A stretch of 64,000 nt of DNA from Actinoplanes subtropicus (GCF_000721705.1 NZ_JOJL01000024.1:94132-158131); one strand, 5' to 3'; shown: positions 52,833 through 61,783, counted from the first letter of the stretch. Numbers and translations are program-made. Notes: generated from the sequence alone by a model not told the origin.

Positions 52833-52943
52833 GGTGCCCTCTCTTCTCCGCGGCGCCGGTCGGCCCGGCCGCTCAGCGGTAACACGCGCGGTGGCCGGCC
52901 TCGGTTACAGCTTCGTTCACACCGCGGCCGGCGGATTTCGCGC

Positions 52944-53786
52944 TCAGGGCACCCGCGCGACCGTGACCAGTTCGACCGCGTTGGCGACGAGGCCATCGGC
53001 GCGCCCGGCGAACAGCGGCTCCACCAGATGGGGTGCGCCGACCTCGCCGGCCGGCCGCAGCCCGCTCCCGGTAATCAGATCCCCGGTTGCTCGGCGGGTG
53101 AGGCGGGTGAGCCACGGTTCGCCGCCGGCCTCCACTATCGACGCGACCAGCCGGACGGACTCGAGATCGTCCGCGGCCACGTCGGCGTCCGGGATGAGCG
53201 TGGTGAGGACGATCTCGGTGCCGGACGGGGCGGTGGCCAGTCCGGCCAACGACGCGCCGACCGCGTCCGGGGTGAGGTACTGGGTCACGCCGAGCCAGGA
53301 GATCACGGTCGCCCGGCCGCCGTCCCCGGGGGCCGCCCGCTTCAGCACGTCGGCCAGCGGCTCGGTGGTCAGATCGCACGGAAGCTGCCGCCAGTTGCCG
53401 GGGATCCCCAGCCCGGCGGCGCGGACCCGGCGAAGCTTGTCGGCCGCGCTGTCGGGCTGGTCGATCTCGACCACCTCGAGGTCGAGATCGGTATGCCGCC
53501 AGGCCACACTGTCCAGGCCCGCGCCCAACGACACGTACCGAGCCGGCCCGGCCGCGGCGACGGCCCGCAACCGGTCCTCGGCGACGCGCGAGCGTCCCAC
53601 GATCGTCGAGCGCAGCACCAGCAGCGCCTGCCGGGGCAACTCCCGGACGACGGCGGCCAGGGCAGCGGCATCCGCGCCGAGGAGAACCTCGGCAAACGGA
53701 TCATCAAGCACCGGCGGTGAATCGTCATCCGACCGGTGCGTCATCCGCAGTGCGGCGGCGATCAACGCCGTACGGCTCGCGGCCAT
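52944..53786 (-). CDS. Class I SAM-dependent methyltransferase (PPM/leucine carboxyl MTase family)
   Basis: ATG at 53786 begins MAASRTALIAAALRMTHRSD, the usual family start, for 280 residues. Motifs include DPFAEVLL, the GxGxD-like SAM site VSLGAGLDSVAWRH, LEVVEIDQP, and the C-terminal VISWLGVTQYLT. Actinobacterial relatives (often called S-adenosylmethionine-dependent methyltransferases of the PPM type) act on carboxyls in secondary or lipid metabolism. It follows the TetR gene by 10 bp and is probably co-transcribed with it. Confidence 0.9.
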   Translation of the reverse strand: MAASRTALIAAALRMTHRSDDDSPPVLDDPFAEVLLGADAAALAAVVRELPRQALLVLRSTIVGRSRVAEDRLRAVAAAGPARYVSLGAGLDSVAWRHTDLDLEVVEIDQPDSAADKLRRVRAAGLGIPGNWRQLPCDLTTEPLADVLKRAAPGDGGRATVISWLGVTQYLTPDAVGASLAGLATAPSGTEIVLTTLIPDADVAADDLESVRLVASIVEAGGEPWLTRLTRRATGDLITGSGLRPAGEVGAPHLVEPLFAGRADGLVANAVELVTVARVP

Positions 53787-53796
53787 GCGCTTCACC

Positions 53797-54405
53797 CTAA
53801 GTCTGTCCACTTTCGCCGCCGGTCCCGAGTCGCCGATCGGACTGCGGGCGGGGGCGTAGCCCGTCGATGAGGTATCCGACCACGCGACGAGCGTCGTACT
53901 GCGGGTCCCGGCCCGCCCCGATGCACAGGTTGCCGATACCGCGCATCAACTCGTACGCCTGCACGCCGGGCCGGACCTCGCCGGCGGCGGTGGCGGCCGC
54001 CAGCAGGTGGGCGCAGGCCGGGACGAGGCGGTCGAGGAAGTAGACGTGCAGGGTCTGGTAGGTGGCGTCGTCGGACTGCAGGGCCTCGGCCAGGCCGTGC
54101 TTGGTGACCAGGAAGTCGACGAAGAGGTCGATCCACCGGGCCAGCGCCTCGTGCGCGCCGGCGGCACTCTCGAGCAGGGCCGGCGCGGCCTCGGCGCACG
54201 CCTCGACCTGGTGCCGGTAGACGGCCACGACCAGGTCGGCGCGGGTCGGGAAGTGGCGGTAGATGGTGCCGACGCCGACGCCGGCCCGCGCGGCGATGTC
54301 GCGTACGGGCACGTCGACGCCGGCGGCAACAAAGGCCGCACCGGCCGCGTCGAGCAGGGTCTGCTCGTTGCGGCGCGCGTCCGCCCGTTTGCGCGGTGCT
54401 GCCAT
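53797..54405 (-). CDS. TetR/AcrR-family regulator
   Basis: ATG at 54405 has GGAGGT nine bases upstream and gives 202 residues; the longer upstream frame crosses the operator and is unlikely. The HTH region is at about 18-65 (LLDAAGAAFVAAGVDVPVRD, IAARAGVGVGTIYRHFPTRA). It is divergent from the alpha/beta hydrolase, and the gap holds two GGAAC/GTTCC palindromes it probably binds. The methyltransferase gene is downstream in the same unit. Confidence 0.93.
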   Translation of the reverse strand: MAAPRKRADARRNEQTLLDAAGAAFVAAGVDVPVRDIAARAGVGVGTIYRHFPTRADLVVAVYRHQVEACAEAAPALLESAAGAHEALARWIDLFVDFLVTKHGLAEALQSDDATYQTLHVYFLDRLVPACAHLLAAATAAGEVRPGVQAYELMRGIGNLCIGAGRDPQYDARRVVGYLIDGLRPRPQSDRRLGTGGESGQT

Positions 54406-54435
54406 CGAGCCGTTACCTCCGTCACAGTGCTGGAT

Positions 54436-54482
54436 AAGCGGAACCGTGTTCCGTATCGTTTTAACGGAACTTGGTTCCGCTT
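54436..54482. promoter_or_regulatory. Nested inverted repeats, probable TetR operator
   Basis: AAGCGGAACC at 54436 and GGTTCCGCTT at 54473 are exact inverse complements. Within them are two smaller palindromes, GGAAC-CGT-GTTCC and CGGAAC-TTG-GTTCCG. They fill the divergent region between the TetR and hydrolase genes, so the regulator probably controls both. Confidence 0.75.
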
Positions 54483-54515
54483 GTTCGATGATGTCACCCC
54501 ACAAGGAGAAAGACC

Positions 54516-55403
54516 ATGCCTCATTCCCCGGTCGTCTCGGTTGCCCCGGTCGTGCTGCCGGCCCCCGATCGCGGCACGGACCTGCAACTGCGGGTCTCGG
54601 CCCCGGTCACCGGAGACGCGCTGCCCGTCATCGTCTTCTCGCACGGCTTCGGCTGGTCGATGAACGGCTACGCGCCGCTGGCCGACTTCTGGGCGGCACA
54701 CGGCTTCGTGGTCGTCCAGCCGACCCACCTCGACTCGAGGACCCTGAACGTCACGCCCGACGATCCCCGCTACCCCGACATCTGGCGCATCCGGGTCGCG
54801 GACCTCCGGCTTTCGCTCGATCGGCTCGACCTCGTCGAAGCCGCCGTGCCCGGCCTGCGCGGACGGCTCGACCGCGACCGCATCGCGGTGGCCGGGCACT
54901 CCTGGGGCGGCCAGACGGCGAGCATGCTGCTGGGCGCCCGGGTCCTCGACGCCGCCGGCGTCCCCGGCGAGGACCTCTCCGACCCCCGGGTGCGGGCGGG
55001 CGTCCTGCTGGCCACCACCGGGACGGGCGGCGCCGACCTGAGCCCGTTCGCCGCCGAGCACTTCCCGTTCATGAGCCCGAGCTTCGCCGGCATGACCACC
55101 CCGGCGCTGGTGATCGCGGGGGACAAGGACGATTCGCCGCTGTCGCTGCGCGGGCCCGACTGGTTCACCGACGCCTACCACCTGAGCCCGGGACCCAAAA
55201 ACCTCCTCTTGCTGTACGGGGCGGAGCACTCACTCGGCGGGATCGTCGGCCACTCGGTCACCGAGACGACCGACGAGAACCCCGAGCGGGTCGCTCTTGT
55301 TCAGCGACTGACCACGGCGTACCTGCGAAGCGCCCTTGATCTGGAGAACTCGGGCTGGGCCTCGGCGACCGCCGGTGCTCTGGGCCGGATCGACGCCAAG
55401 TAA
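54516..55403 (+). CDS. Alpha/beta hydrolase (chlorophyllase/PAF-acetylhydrolase-like)
   Basis: The 295 residues have VIVFSHGFGWSMNGYAPLAD, the nucleophile elbow GHSWGGQTA (Ser about 130), an acid in LVIAGDKDDSPL, and the His in GAEHSLGGIVG. The fold matches predicted dienelactone-hydrolase/chlorophyllase-like esterases. It is preceded by an AAGGAG ribosome site. Control by the divergent TetR suggests it acts on the regulator's effector. Substrate unknown. Confidence 0.9.
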   Translation: MPHSPVVSVAPVVLPAPDRGTDLQLRVSAPVTGDALPVIVFSHGFGWSMNGYAPLADFWAAHGFVVVQPTHLDSRTLNVTPDDPRYPDIWRIRVADLRLSLDRLDLVEAAVPGLRGRLDRDRIAVAGHSWGGQTASMLLGARVLDAAGVPGEDLSDPRVRAGVLLATTGTGGADLSPFAAEHFPFMSPSFAGMTTPALVIAGDKDDSPLSLRGPDWFTDAYHLSPGPKNLLLLYGAEHSLGGIVGHSVTETTDENPERVALVQRLTTAYLRSALDLENSGWASATAGALGRIDAK

Positions 55404-55684
55404 GAGCCCTCGGCCGAAGTGCCACCATCCGGGCCTATCGGTGCCGCCGGCGCCCGGCCGCGCCCGGCTGGCGCCGCACCGCCGGCCACCGCCGGGGGCC
55501 GACCGGGCGGCCCTTGCCGGGCCGGCGGCACGGGACCTGCCGGGTGCCGGGCCGATTTCCGCAGCCGACCGCCGTCGATCGCGTCGGCGGCGACCTGCGC
55601 ATCCTGCGGTGACAATCTTTGGTAACGCATAAGCCTGCCCGCCATGGTTCGCCGCGGGCGGTTTCACCCGCTACGGTATGCGCC

Positions 55685-56164
55685 GTGACGTCGGCCCCCG
55701 CAGTCAGCGACCGCCTCGTGCGGCTGTTGCTGCTGGCCTTGACCACGCTCGGCATCGCCGCATTGCACACCATCGGCCACGCGACGCCCACCGGCCCGTC
55801 ACACCAAGCCGCCCCGCTCGGCGTCTCGCAGGCCGTCTCGTACGACGTCTCGCAGGCCGTCTCGCCGGCGGGGACCACCGTGGTGGCCGGCGCCCCGATC
55901 CCCGATGACCGGGACGGCTGCGACGGTGACGGCTGCACCCATGAGGCCGCCATGCCGGCGGGCACCGGCGACAGGTCGCGCTGGTGGGATGTGTGCGTGG
56001 CGGTCCTGGCCGTCTTGGCCCTCGCCACGCTCGCGCCGGCCATGCGGTGCCGCGGCGGCGAGTCGACCACGACCGCGTCCGGTCGGCGACGACCAGCGCC
56101 GCATCCGGTGGCCCTCCCGAGGCTGGGCCTGACGTTGGCGAGCGACGCGGTTCTGCGCACATAG
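55685..56164 (+). CDS. DUF6153-like small membrane protein (copy 1)
   Basis: From GTG at 55685 the product has 159 residues: a hydrophobic N-terminus (RLVRLLLLALTTLGIAALHT), a His/Pro/Ala-rich middle, a cysteine pair (DGCDGDGCTHEAA) and a second helix (WWDVCVAVLAVLALATLAPA). This fits DUF6153, small actinobacterial membrane proteins common beside copper-related DUF305 and multicopper oxidase genes. A second member lies at 57393. It precedes the NlpC/P60 gene by 125 bp. Confidence 0.75.
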   Translation: MTSAPAVSDRLVRLLLLALTTLGIAALHTIGHATPTGPSHQAAPLGVSQAVSYDVSQAVSPAGTTVVAGAPIPDDRDGCDGDGCTHEAAMPAGTGDRSRWWDVCVAVLAVLALATLAPAMRCRGGESTTTASGRRRPAPHPVALPRLGLTLASDAVLRT

Positions 56165-56289
56165 CTACCCCCGGCTCGCCGTGCGCAGTTCTCGCCATCC
56201 CCGATGCTTCACGCGTATCCGCGTCCCTCGCGCCCCCTCGGGCAGCGAGCGGGCCTGTCGTGGAGCGCGACGAAAGGACCCCCCCGTTC

Positions 56290-57279
56290 GTGTCTCACCG
56301 CACCCGTACCGCCCGGTTCCGTGCCTGGACCGTCGCCGCTCTGACCGTGGCCATGAGCCTGGGTATCGCGGCCGCCCCGGCGTACGCCGCGCCCTCCCCG
56401 GCGCAGGTCGAGAAGCAGCTCGACACCGCCTGGAACCAGCTCGAACCGGTGATCGAGCAGTACAACCACACCCACGCCCTGCTCCAGGACAACCAGTCCC
56501 AGCAGCGGAAGCTCGCCAGTCAACTGCAACCGCTGCAGATCCGGGTCGACGTCGCCCTGTCCCAGGTCGGTGGCCTGGCCAGCCAGGCGTACCTGCAGGG
56601 CGGCCCGCCCGGGCTGGGTAACCTGCTGGTCAGCGGCAGCCCCACCGACCTGACCGACAAGCTCACGTACCTGGAATTCATGGCCCGTTCGCGGCGCGCC
56701 CAGGTCAGCGACGTCATCACCCTGCGCGACAAGTACGCCGCCAGCAAACGGCAGCTCGACACCGTCACCGCCGATCTCGCCGCCCGCGACAAGGACCTGG
56801 CGGGCAAGAAGGCGACGATCCAGAAGCAGATCGACGCACTGCAGAAACTGCGGATCAGGGCGTACGGTGCATCCGGCGGCAGCACCGGAGCGTTGCGTAC
56901 CGGCCCCTGCCCCGCGACGTACAGCAACGACGCCGGCGGTAAAGCGGCGGCCAAGGCGTGCAGCCTCATCGGCAAGCCGTACATCTTCGGCGACGCCGGG
57001 CCCGGCGGCTACGACTGCTCGGGCCTCACCCTCGTGGCCTGGGCGGCGGCCGGGGTGAGCCTGCGCCACTACACGAAGTGGCAGTGGTCGGACAACAAGC
57101 CGGTCAGCCGCGGCGATCTCAAACCCGGTGATCTGGTCTTCTGGTACAGCGACCTGCACCACATGGGCATCTACGTCGGGAACGACACCGTCGTGCACGC
57201 CCCGCACACCGGCGACTTCGTGCGGATGGCCAACATCGACAAGGTCGGCCCGATCGCCGGCTACCGGCGGCCCGCGTAA
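56290..57279 (+). CDS. NlpC/P60-family peptidoglycan endopeptidase
   Basis: GTG at 56290 follows GAAAGGA and gives 329 residues. A signal peptide (FRAWTVAALTVAMSLGIAAA, cleavage AYA-A) is followed by a coiled-coil region (about 30-195: QVEKQLDTAWNQLEPVIEQY). The C-terminal NlpC/P60 domain has the catalytic Cys in YDCSGLTLVAW, His in LHHMGIYVGN and a third polar residue in VVHAPHTGDF. It cuts peptide stems of peptidoglycan during growth. Its place inside the DUF6153/DUF305 group may be chance or may reflect envelope stress linkage. Confidence 0.93.
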   Translation: MSHRTRTARFRAWTVAALTVAMSLGIAAAPAYAAPSPAQVEKQLDTAWNQLEPVIEQYNHTHALLQDNQSQQRKLASQLQPLQIRVDVALSQVGGLASQAYLQGGPPGLGNLLVSGSPTDLTDKLTYLEFMARSRRAQVSDVITLRDKYAASKRQLDTVTADLAARDKDLAGKKATIQKQIDALQKLRIRAYGASGGSTGALRTGPCPATYSNDAGGKAAAKACSLIGKPYIFGDAGPGGYDCSGLTLVAWAAAGVSLRHYTKWQWSDNKPVSRGDLKPGDLVFWYSDLHHMGIYVGNDTVVHAPHTGDFVRMANIDKVGPIAGYRRPA

Positions 57280-57301
57280 CCACGGTGGCGTTCGACCAGC
57301 G

Positions 57302-57333
57302 GGTGGGTTCCCGGCCATGGCCGGGAACCCACC
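57302..57333. terminator. 32-bp perfect palindrome after the NlpC/P60 gene
   Basis: The sequence centred on CCGGCCATGGCCGG extends to GGTGGGTTCC on the left and its exact complement on the right, giving a 16-bp uninterrupted stem 22 bp past the stop. No T run follows, so it is a GC-type terminator. Confidence 0.75.
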
Positions 57334-57392
57334 GTCGTCCCCATCGTGGCCCCGTGCTGAACCATTCGCGTCCGGCGCCCGTACTGTCCGGG

Positions 57393-57785
57393 GTGAGGGC
57401 TGAACGCCGCGGCGCCCGCCGCGCCACGCTGCGGCCCTTGCTGCTGATCATCGCGGTGGTGGCCGGGCTGGTGGCCATGCACACCAACGCCTTCGTGGCA
57501 GACCCGGTGACACCCGCGAGCGCCGTGGTCGCGGTGCACGCGGGCCCGGCCGGCCCGGGCGACGACCCCGCGGGGTGCCCGTGCGCGGCCGGCTGCGCCG
57601 ACATGTCGGCCTGCCAGGCGTTGACCGTCGCCCCCTGGGCGCCGGCCGAGCCCGCGCCGGCCGAGTTCGTCGAGATCACTACGGGCTACGGACCGGCCGT
57701 TCAGGGCGGGTCGTCGTGGGGGCGGGCACCGGCCCGGCCGCCGATCGGCTTGCGGGTGACAGCGGTGACGGTGACACGGATCTAG
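57393..57785 (+). CDS. DUF6153-like small membrane protein (copy 2)
   Basis: From GTG at 57393 the product has 130 residues (a GTG 13 codons upstream is possible). It starts with basic residues and one helix (LRPLLLIIAVVAGLVAMHTN), then a Gly/Asp/Pro segment with a cysteine cluster (DDPAGCPCAAGCADMSACQA) and a Pro/Gly-rich end. Layout and neighbourhood match copy 1 at 55685. The four cysteines could bind copper. The DUF305 lipoprotein gene follows after 60 bp. Confidence 0.72.
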   Translation: MRAERRGARRATLRPLLLIIAVVAGLVAMHTNAFVADPVTPASAVVAVHAGPAGPGDDPAGCPCAAGCADMSACQALTVAPWAPAEPAPAEFVEITTGYGPAVQGGSSWGRAPARPPIGLRVTAVTVTRI

Positions 57786-57845
57786 ACCGGCCGGCTCTTC
57801 CTGGTCGTCCATATCCGTCACCCGAATGCAGGGAAGTCACCCATC

Positions 57846-58460
57846 ATGAAATCCATCCGTCCCGGCTGCCGCGTGCTCATCGCCGCCGCGGCCGCACTGA
57901 CCACCCTCACCCTGGCCGCCTGCGGCACCGACACCACCGGGGGCCAGAACACGCCGGCCGCGAACACCGGCAACATGGCCGGCATGTCGTCGGCGGCGCC
58001 GACGGGACGCGGCTTCAACGCCGCGGACGTCGCGTTCGCGCAGATGATGATTCCGGATCACCGGATGGTCGCCGACATGGCCAAGCTCGCCGAGACCAAG
58101 GCCAGCAGCAAGGACCTGAAGACGCTGGCCGCGCAGATGGCCAAGGACAACACCGCCGCGGTCGGCACCATGCGGGGCTGGCTGAGGAAGTGGGGCGAGC
58201 CGGCCTCCGGCGACATGGCCGGCATGACCATGCCCGGCGCGATGACCAGCAAAGACATGGACATGCTCAAGTCCATGAGCGGCATGCAATTCGACATGAT
58301 GTTCGCCCAGATGATGGTCAAGCACCACCAGGGATCGGCGCAGATGGCCCGCGACGAGGCCAGCAAGGGCGCCAGCAGCGACGCCAAGGCGATGGCCACC
58401 GACCTGGTCACCAGCCTCGCCGCCCAGGCCAAGCAGCTGCAGGCGCTCACCAAGATGTAG
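57846..58460 (+). CDS. DUF305 lipoprotein, probable copper-handling protein
   Basis: The 204 residues begin with a lipoprotein signal (MKSIRPGCRVLIAAAAALTT, lipobox LAAC at about 23-26). Two DUF305 (ferritin-like CopM-type) repeats follow, with Met/His motifs FAQMMIPDHRMVADMAKLA, a Met-rich insert GDMAGMTMPGAM, and FAQMMVKHHQGSAQMARDEA. Family members bind copper in the envelope. The multicopper oxidase gene follows 80 bp later. Confidence 0.93.
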   Translation: MKSIRPGCRVLIAAAAALTTLTLAACGTDTTGGQNTPAANTGNMAGMSSAAPTGRGFNAADVAFAQMMIPDHRMVADMAKLAETKASSKDLKTLAAQMAKDNTAAVGTMRGWLRKWGEPASGDMAGMTMPGAMTSKDMDMLKSMSGMQFDMMFAQMMVKHHQGSAQMARDEASKGASSDAKAMATDLVTSLAAQAKQLQALTKM

Positions 58461-58539
58461 TCGGCCCGGCGCGGGGGCCGGCTGCCGACCGGCCCGGCCT
58501 CCGCGCGCCATCTTCGCGTACAGAAAGCCCCGAATTTTT

Positions 58540-60063
58540 ATGGTTTCCCTGCCTTTTTCCGCCCTGTCCCGGCGGCAGTTGCTGCGCACCGGTGTCGTCG
58601 CCGGTGCCGCGGGAGTGCTTGCCGGCTGCCGGAGCCCCCGGCGCGATGCGACGTTCGTCACGCCGGACGGGCCGCAGGTCCGCGCCGCCGAGGCCGCTCG
58701 CCACCCGGGCACCGTCCGCGAGGTGCGGCTGACCGCGTCCGCGGACACCGTCGACATCGGCGGCCGGACCGTGGCGACCTGGACCTACGGCGGCCGGCTG
58801 CCCGGCTCACCGATCCGGCTGACGGCCGGCGAGGTGCTGCGCGCCACCCTCGACAACCGGCTGCCCGGCCCGACCAGCATTCACTGGCACGGCCTGGCGT
58901 TGCGCAACGACGCCGACGGTGTCCCCGACGTCACCCAGCCCGCCGTCGCCGCCGGGGGCGAGAAGATGTACGAATTCACCGCGTCCCAGCCGGGCACCTA
59001 CTGGTTTCATCCGCACCAGGGCGTACAGCTCGACCGCGGCCTGTACGCGCCGCTGATCGTCGAGGACCCGCACGAACCCCTTGGCTATGACGACGAATGG
59101 GTCGTGGTGCTCGACGACTGGCTCGACGGCGTCGACGGCACTCCGGACGACGTGCTGGCCGAGCTCGAGCACGGCATGCCCTCGGGCGGCGCCATGCCCA
59201 GCATGTCCGGCATGGACATGGGCGGCATGGACATGGGCGGGCACACGCTGATGGGCGCCGGCAGCGACCTGCTCGGCGGCGACGCGGGCGACGTGAAATA
59301 CCCGTACTTCCTGATCAATGGCCGGCGCGCCGACGCCCCGGCCGGCTACCACGGCAAACCGGGCACGCGGCTGCGGCTGCGGATCATCAACGCCGGCGCC
59401 GACACCGCCTTCCGCGTCGCGCTCGGCGGTCACCGGCTCACCGTCACCCACACCGACGGCTACCCCGTGCAGCCGGTGCAGGCCGATGCGCTGCTGATCG
59501 GCATGGGCGAACGCTACGACGCGATCGTCACCCTGGAGCACGGGGTGTTTCCCCTCGTCGCCGCCGCCGAGGGCAAGAACGCCATCGCGATGGCGGTGAT
59601 CCGTACCGGCTCCGGCACCGCACCCGCCGCGACCACCCGGCCGAAGGAACTCCACGGCAACGTCGTCGGCGCCGGCGACCTGCACCCCGACGAGGCGGTG
59701 CGTCTTCCGGACAGGCCGGCCGACCGGACCATAAAACTGGAACTGACCGGCGGCATGGACCGCTACAACTGGGCCGTCAACGGCAAACCCTACGACCCGG
59801 CCACCATCACGCCGGTCCGCGCCGGCGAACGCGTGCGCATCGACTACGTCAACACCACCACCATGTGGCACCCGATGCACCTGCACGGGCACACCTTCGC
59901 CGCCGGGCCGGCCGGCGTGCGCAAGGACACCGCCATCGTCCTGCCGAAACAGACCCTGACCACCGTCTTCGACGCCGTCAACCCCGGCATCTGGATGATC
60001 CACTGCCACAACGTCTACCACGCCGAGGCCGGCATGATGACCCTGCTCGGCTACCTGACCTAA
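58540..60063 (+). CDS. Multicopper oxidase (CueO/CopA-like), exported
   Basis: The 507 residues start with a Tat-type signal (RRQLLRTGVVAGAAGVLAGC, which also ends in a lipobox-like LAGC). Copper ligand motifs are intact: HWHGLAL, YWFHPHQG, HPMHLHGHTF and HCHNVYHAEAGMM, giving type 1, 2 and 3 sites. A Met-rich stretch (MPSMSGMDMGGMDMGGH, about 219-235) resembles the copper-sensing insert of CueO. The enzyme probably oxidises Cu(I) or phenols in the envelope. It ends the DUF6153/DUF305 group; its stop overlaps the convergent DUF1003 stop. Confidence 0.94.
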   Translation: MVSLPFSALSRRQLLRTGVVAGAAGVLAGCRSPRRDATFVTPDGPQVRAAEAARHPGTVREVRLTASADTVDIGGRTVATWTYGGRLPGSPIRLTAGEVLRATLDNRLPGPTSIHWHGLALRNDADGVPDVTQPAVAAGGEKMYEFTASQPGTYWFHPHQGVQLDRGLYAPLIVEDPHEPLGYDDEWVVVLDDWLDGVDGTPDDVLAELEHGMPSGGAMPSMSGMDMGGMDMGGHTLMGAGSDLLGGDAGDVKYPYFLINGRRADAPAGYHGKPGTRLRLRIINAGADTAFRVALGGHRLTVTHTDGYPVQPVQADALLIGMGERYDAIVTLEHGVFPLVAAAEGKNAIAMAVIRTGSGTAPAATTRPKELHGNVVGAGDLHPDEAVRLPDRPADRTIKLELTGGMDRYNWAVNGKPYDPATITPVRAGERVRIDYVNTTTMWHPMHLHGHTFAAGPAGVRKDTAIVLPKQTLTTVFDAVNPGIWMIHCHNVYHAEAGMMTLLGYLT

Positions 60064-60554
60064 TTCGGGGCGGCCGCCAGCCGATTGAGGATCTCCTTGC
60101 CCTGGGCCAGTTGGGCGTGCAGCAGGTTGGCCAACTCCTCGACCTCCGCCTCGGCGCGCTGGTTGACCAGGTAGTCGTTGTGCGCCTGGGCGCGGTCGAC
60201 GGCGGCCTGCCGGTTGGCGCTCATCAGCAGGACCGGCGCGGCGTACGCGGCCTGGAACGACAGCATCAGGTTGAGCAGGATGAACGGGTACGGGTCCCAG
60301 TGCTTTCCCCAGGCGACCGCATTGAGCAGGACCCACCCGCCGAGGATGACACTCTGCGCGATCAGGAACCGCCAGGATCCCATCGTCGCCGCGACCGCGT
60401 CCGCGGCCCGCTGACCGCGGGTGGCCCGGCCCGCCTCGGCGGCGGTGACTTGCTGCTGGCGCAGATCGCGCCGTCGGGCGGCCGCGGCACGGGCGGCTTC
60501 CAGGTGCTGTTCGGCTGCCCGCAGATGCTGCGACGTGGCGTCGGTCGGTTCCAT
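60060..60554 (-). CDS. DUF1003 membrane protein
   Basis: ATG at 60554, with AGGAAA eight bases upstream, gives 164 residues: a coiled N-terminus (MEPTDATSQHLRAAEQHLEA), two membrane helices (SWRFLIAQSVILGGWVLLNA and FILLNLMLSFQAAYAAPVLL) and a helical tail (AEAEVEELANLLHAQLAQGK). DUF1003 proteins are of unknown function; the core WDPYPFILLNL is fully conserved here. Converges with the oxidase gene with overlapping stops. Confidence 0.92.
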   Translation of the reverse strand: MEPTDATSQHLRAAEQHLEAARAAAARRRDLRQQQVTAAEAGRATRGQRAADAVAATMGSWRFLIAQSVILGGWVLLNAVAWGKHWDPYPFILLNLMLSFQAAYAAPVLLMSANRQAAVDRAQAHNDYLVNQRAEAEVEELANLLHAQLAQGKEILNRLAAAPN

Positions 60555-60640
60555 AGTCAGTTTCCTACCGGACGGCGACTCACCATCCCAGGACCGGACG
60601 GTCCGCCGATCTGTGACGTCACACTCCGGGACTGTCACGG

Positions 60641-60963
60641 ACGGGAACGCTGCGGGTCACCCTGTCGCCGGGCGACCCCGGCGCGCCGCCGCACCGGCAT
60701 CCCGGGCCGCTGTTCGGCTACGTGACCGAGGGCGAGATCCTGTTCGAGCTGGAGGGGGAGCCGCCCCGCGTACTCAAGGCCGGCGACGCGGTCTTCGAGC
60801 CCGGCGGCGACGTGATCCACCACCAGGGCGCCTACAACCTTCCGGACGCGCGCAGTCGCAGCTGGTCGTGACCATGTTCGCGCCGCCCGGCACGCCGGTG
60901 CCGACCCTGGTCGGCCCACAGGAACTGGCCGAGCGGCGACATCGGCGATTCGCCCAGCCGTGA
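60641..60963 (+). pseudogene. Cupin-domain remnant, N-truncated and frameshifted
   Basis: An open frame without a start codon reads LRVTLSPGDPGAPPHRHPGP, then LFGYVTEGEILFELEGEPPR and VLKAGDAVFEPGGDVIHHQG: a conserved cupin with metal-site His residues. After YNLPDA the sense shifts frame near 60850 to SQLVVTMFAPPGTPVPTLVG and ends ERRHRRFAQP. The N-terminal signal part is missing; upstream sequence is the DUF1003 promoter. A dead gene is more likely than an error because two defects coincide. Confidence 0.75.
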
Positions 60964-61126
60964 CAACGTGACCGGGGCGTCTCGCCGTGGCCGACCGGCA
61001 CGCCGGACCCGCCAGGTGGTCTTTCCCACTCCGTTGCGGCATCCTCCCGCCGTGCGCCGCCCGAAGATCGGCAATACGGTCGGGAGGAGCGCAGGATTTC
61101 GCCCGGCCGGCGTGGAGGGGACCGCG

Positions 61127-61783
61127 ATGTCGATGTTCGTGCTGCTGATCATCGGTGCGATCCAGATCACCCTGGTGCTGGCCCTCGTGCTGCTCGGCAT
61201 TCTTGCCCGCCGCCAGCGCGAGCGCGCCGACCCGCACTCGGAGCAGGACTGGGGCGTACCGATCACCGACGAGGTGGAGGTCGTGGCGGCCTACGCCGAG
61301 GAGGCGGTCGCGGCGGCGGAACGCGCCCTCGAGGAGGCCGACCAAGCCCACGACCGGGCGGTACGGGCCGCCGCGACCCGCGACATGGCGGAGCGCCGCT
61401 ACCGGTTCGCCCGCAAGCACGCCGAGGCGGCCGGCGAACCCTACCGGCTGGTGCAACGGGCGGCCCTGGACGCGTATCAGCGGCGGCAGCTGTCGGTGAC
61501 CGAGCTGAACCGGATCTGGCAGCACACGCAGGTGATGGTCGAACCCGCGCCGCGCCCCGCCGCGGTACCGCTCGGCTGGGAACTGCGGGTGCACGAGGCC
61601 CAACTGCGCTACGAGCAGGCCGCGGCGGACGCGGCGCGGGCGCAGGAGGACGCGCGTCTCCGGGCCGCCACCGCCGCCGCCCTGGCCGAGGAAGCCGAAG
61701 CCGCCCGGTCCCATCTCTCGGCGGCGATGCACTCGGCGAACACGGGTCTGGTCGGCCTCCTCCGGGCCAACTGGGCCGCGTAG
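61127..61783 (+). CDS. Membrane-anchored coiled-coil protein of unknown function
   Basis: ATG at 61127 lies behind GGAGGGG and gives 218 residues. One N-terminal helix (MFVLLIIGAIQITLVLALVL) is followed by long charged helices (VEVVAAYAEEAVAAAERALE, LRVHEAQLRYEQAAADAARA) that should form a coiled coil in the cytoplasm or envelope. An earlier in-frame start adds an unlikely Arg/Pro leader. No family recognised. Not clearly linked to its neighbours. Confidence 0.75.
   Translation: MSMFVLLIIGAIQITLVLALVLLGILARRQRERADPHSEQDWGVPITDEVEVVAAYAEEAVAAAERALEEADQAHDRAVRAAATRDMAERRYRFARKHAEAAGEPYRLVQRAALDAYQRRQLSVTELNRIWQHTQVMVEPAPRPAAVPLGWELRVHEAQLRYEQAAADAARAQEDARLRAATAAALAEEAEAARSHLSAAMHSANTGLVGLLRANWAA

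Noticed and set aside
56165..56289. Cyclic-di-AMP (ydaO-type) riboswitch upstream of the NlpC/P60 gene
   Set aside because: Such riboswitches often precede these genes in actinobacteria, but the conserved sequence blocks are not visible here.
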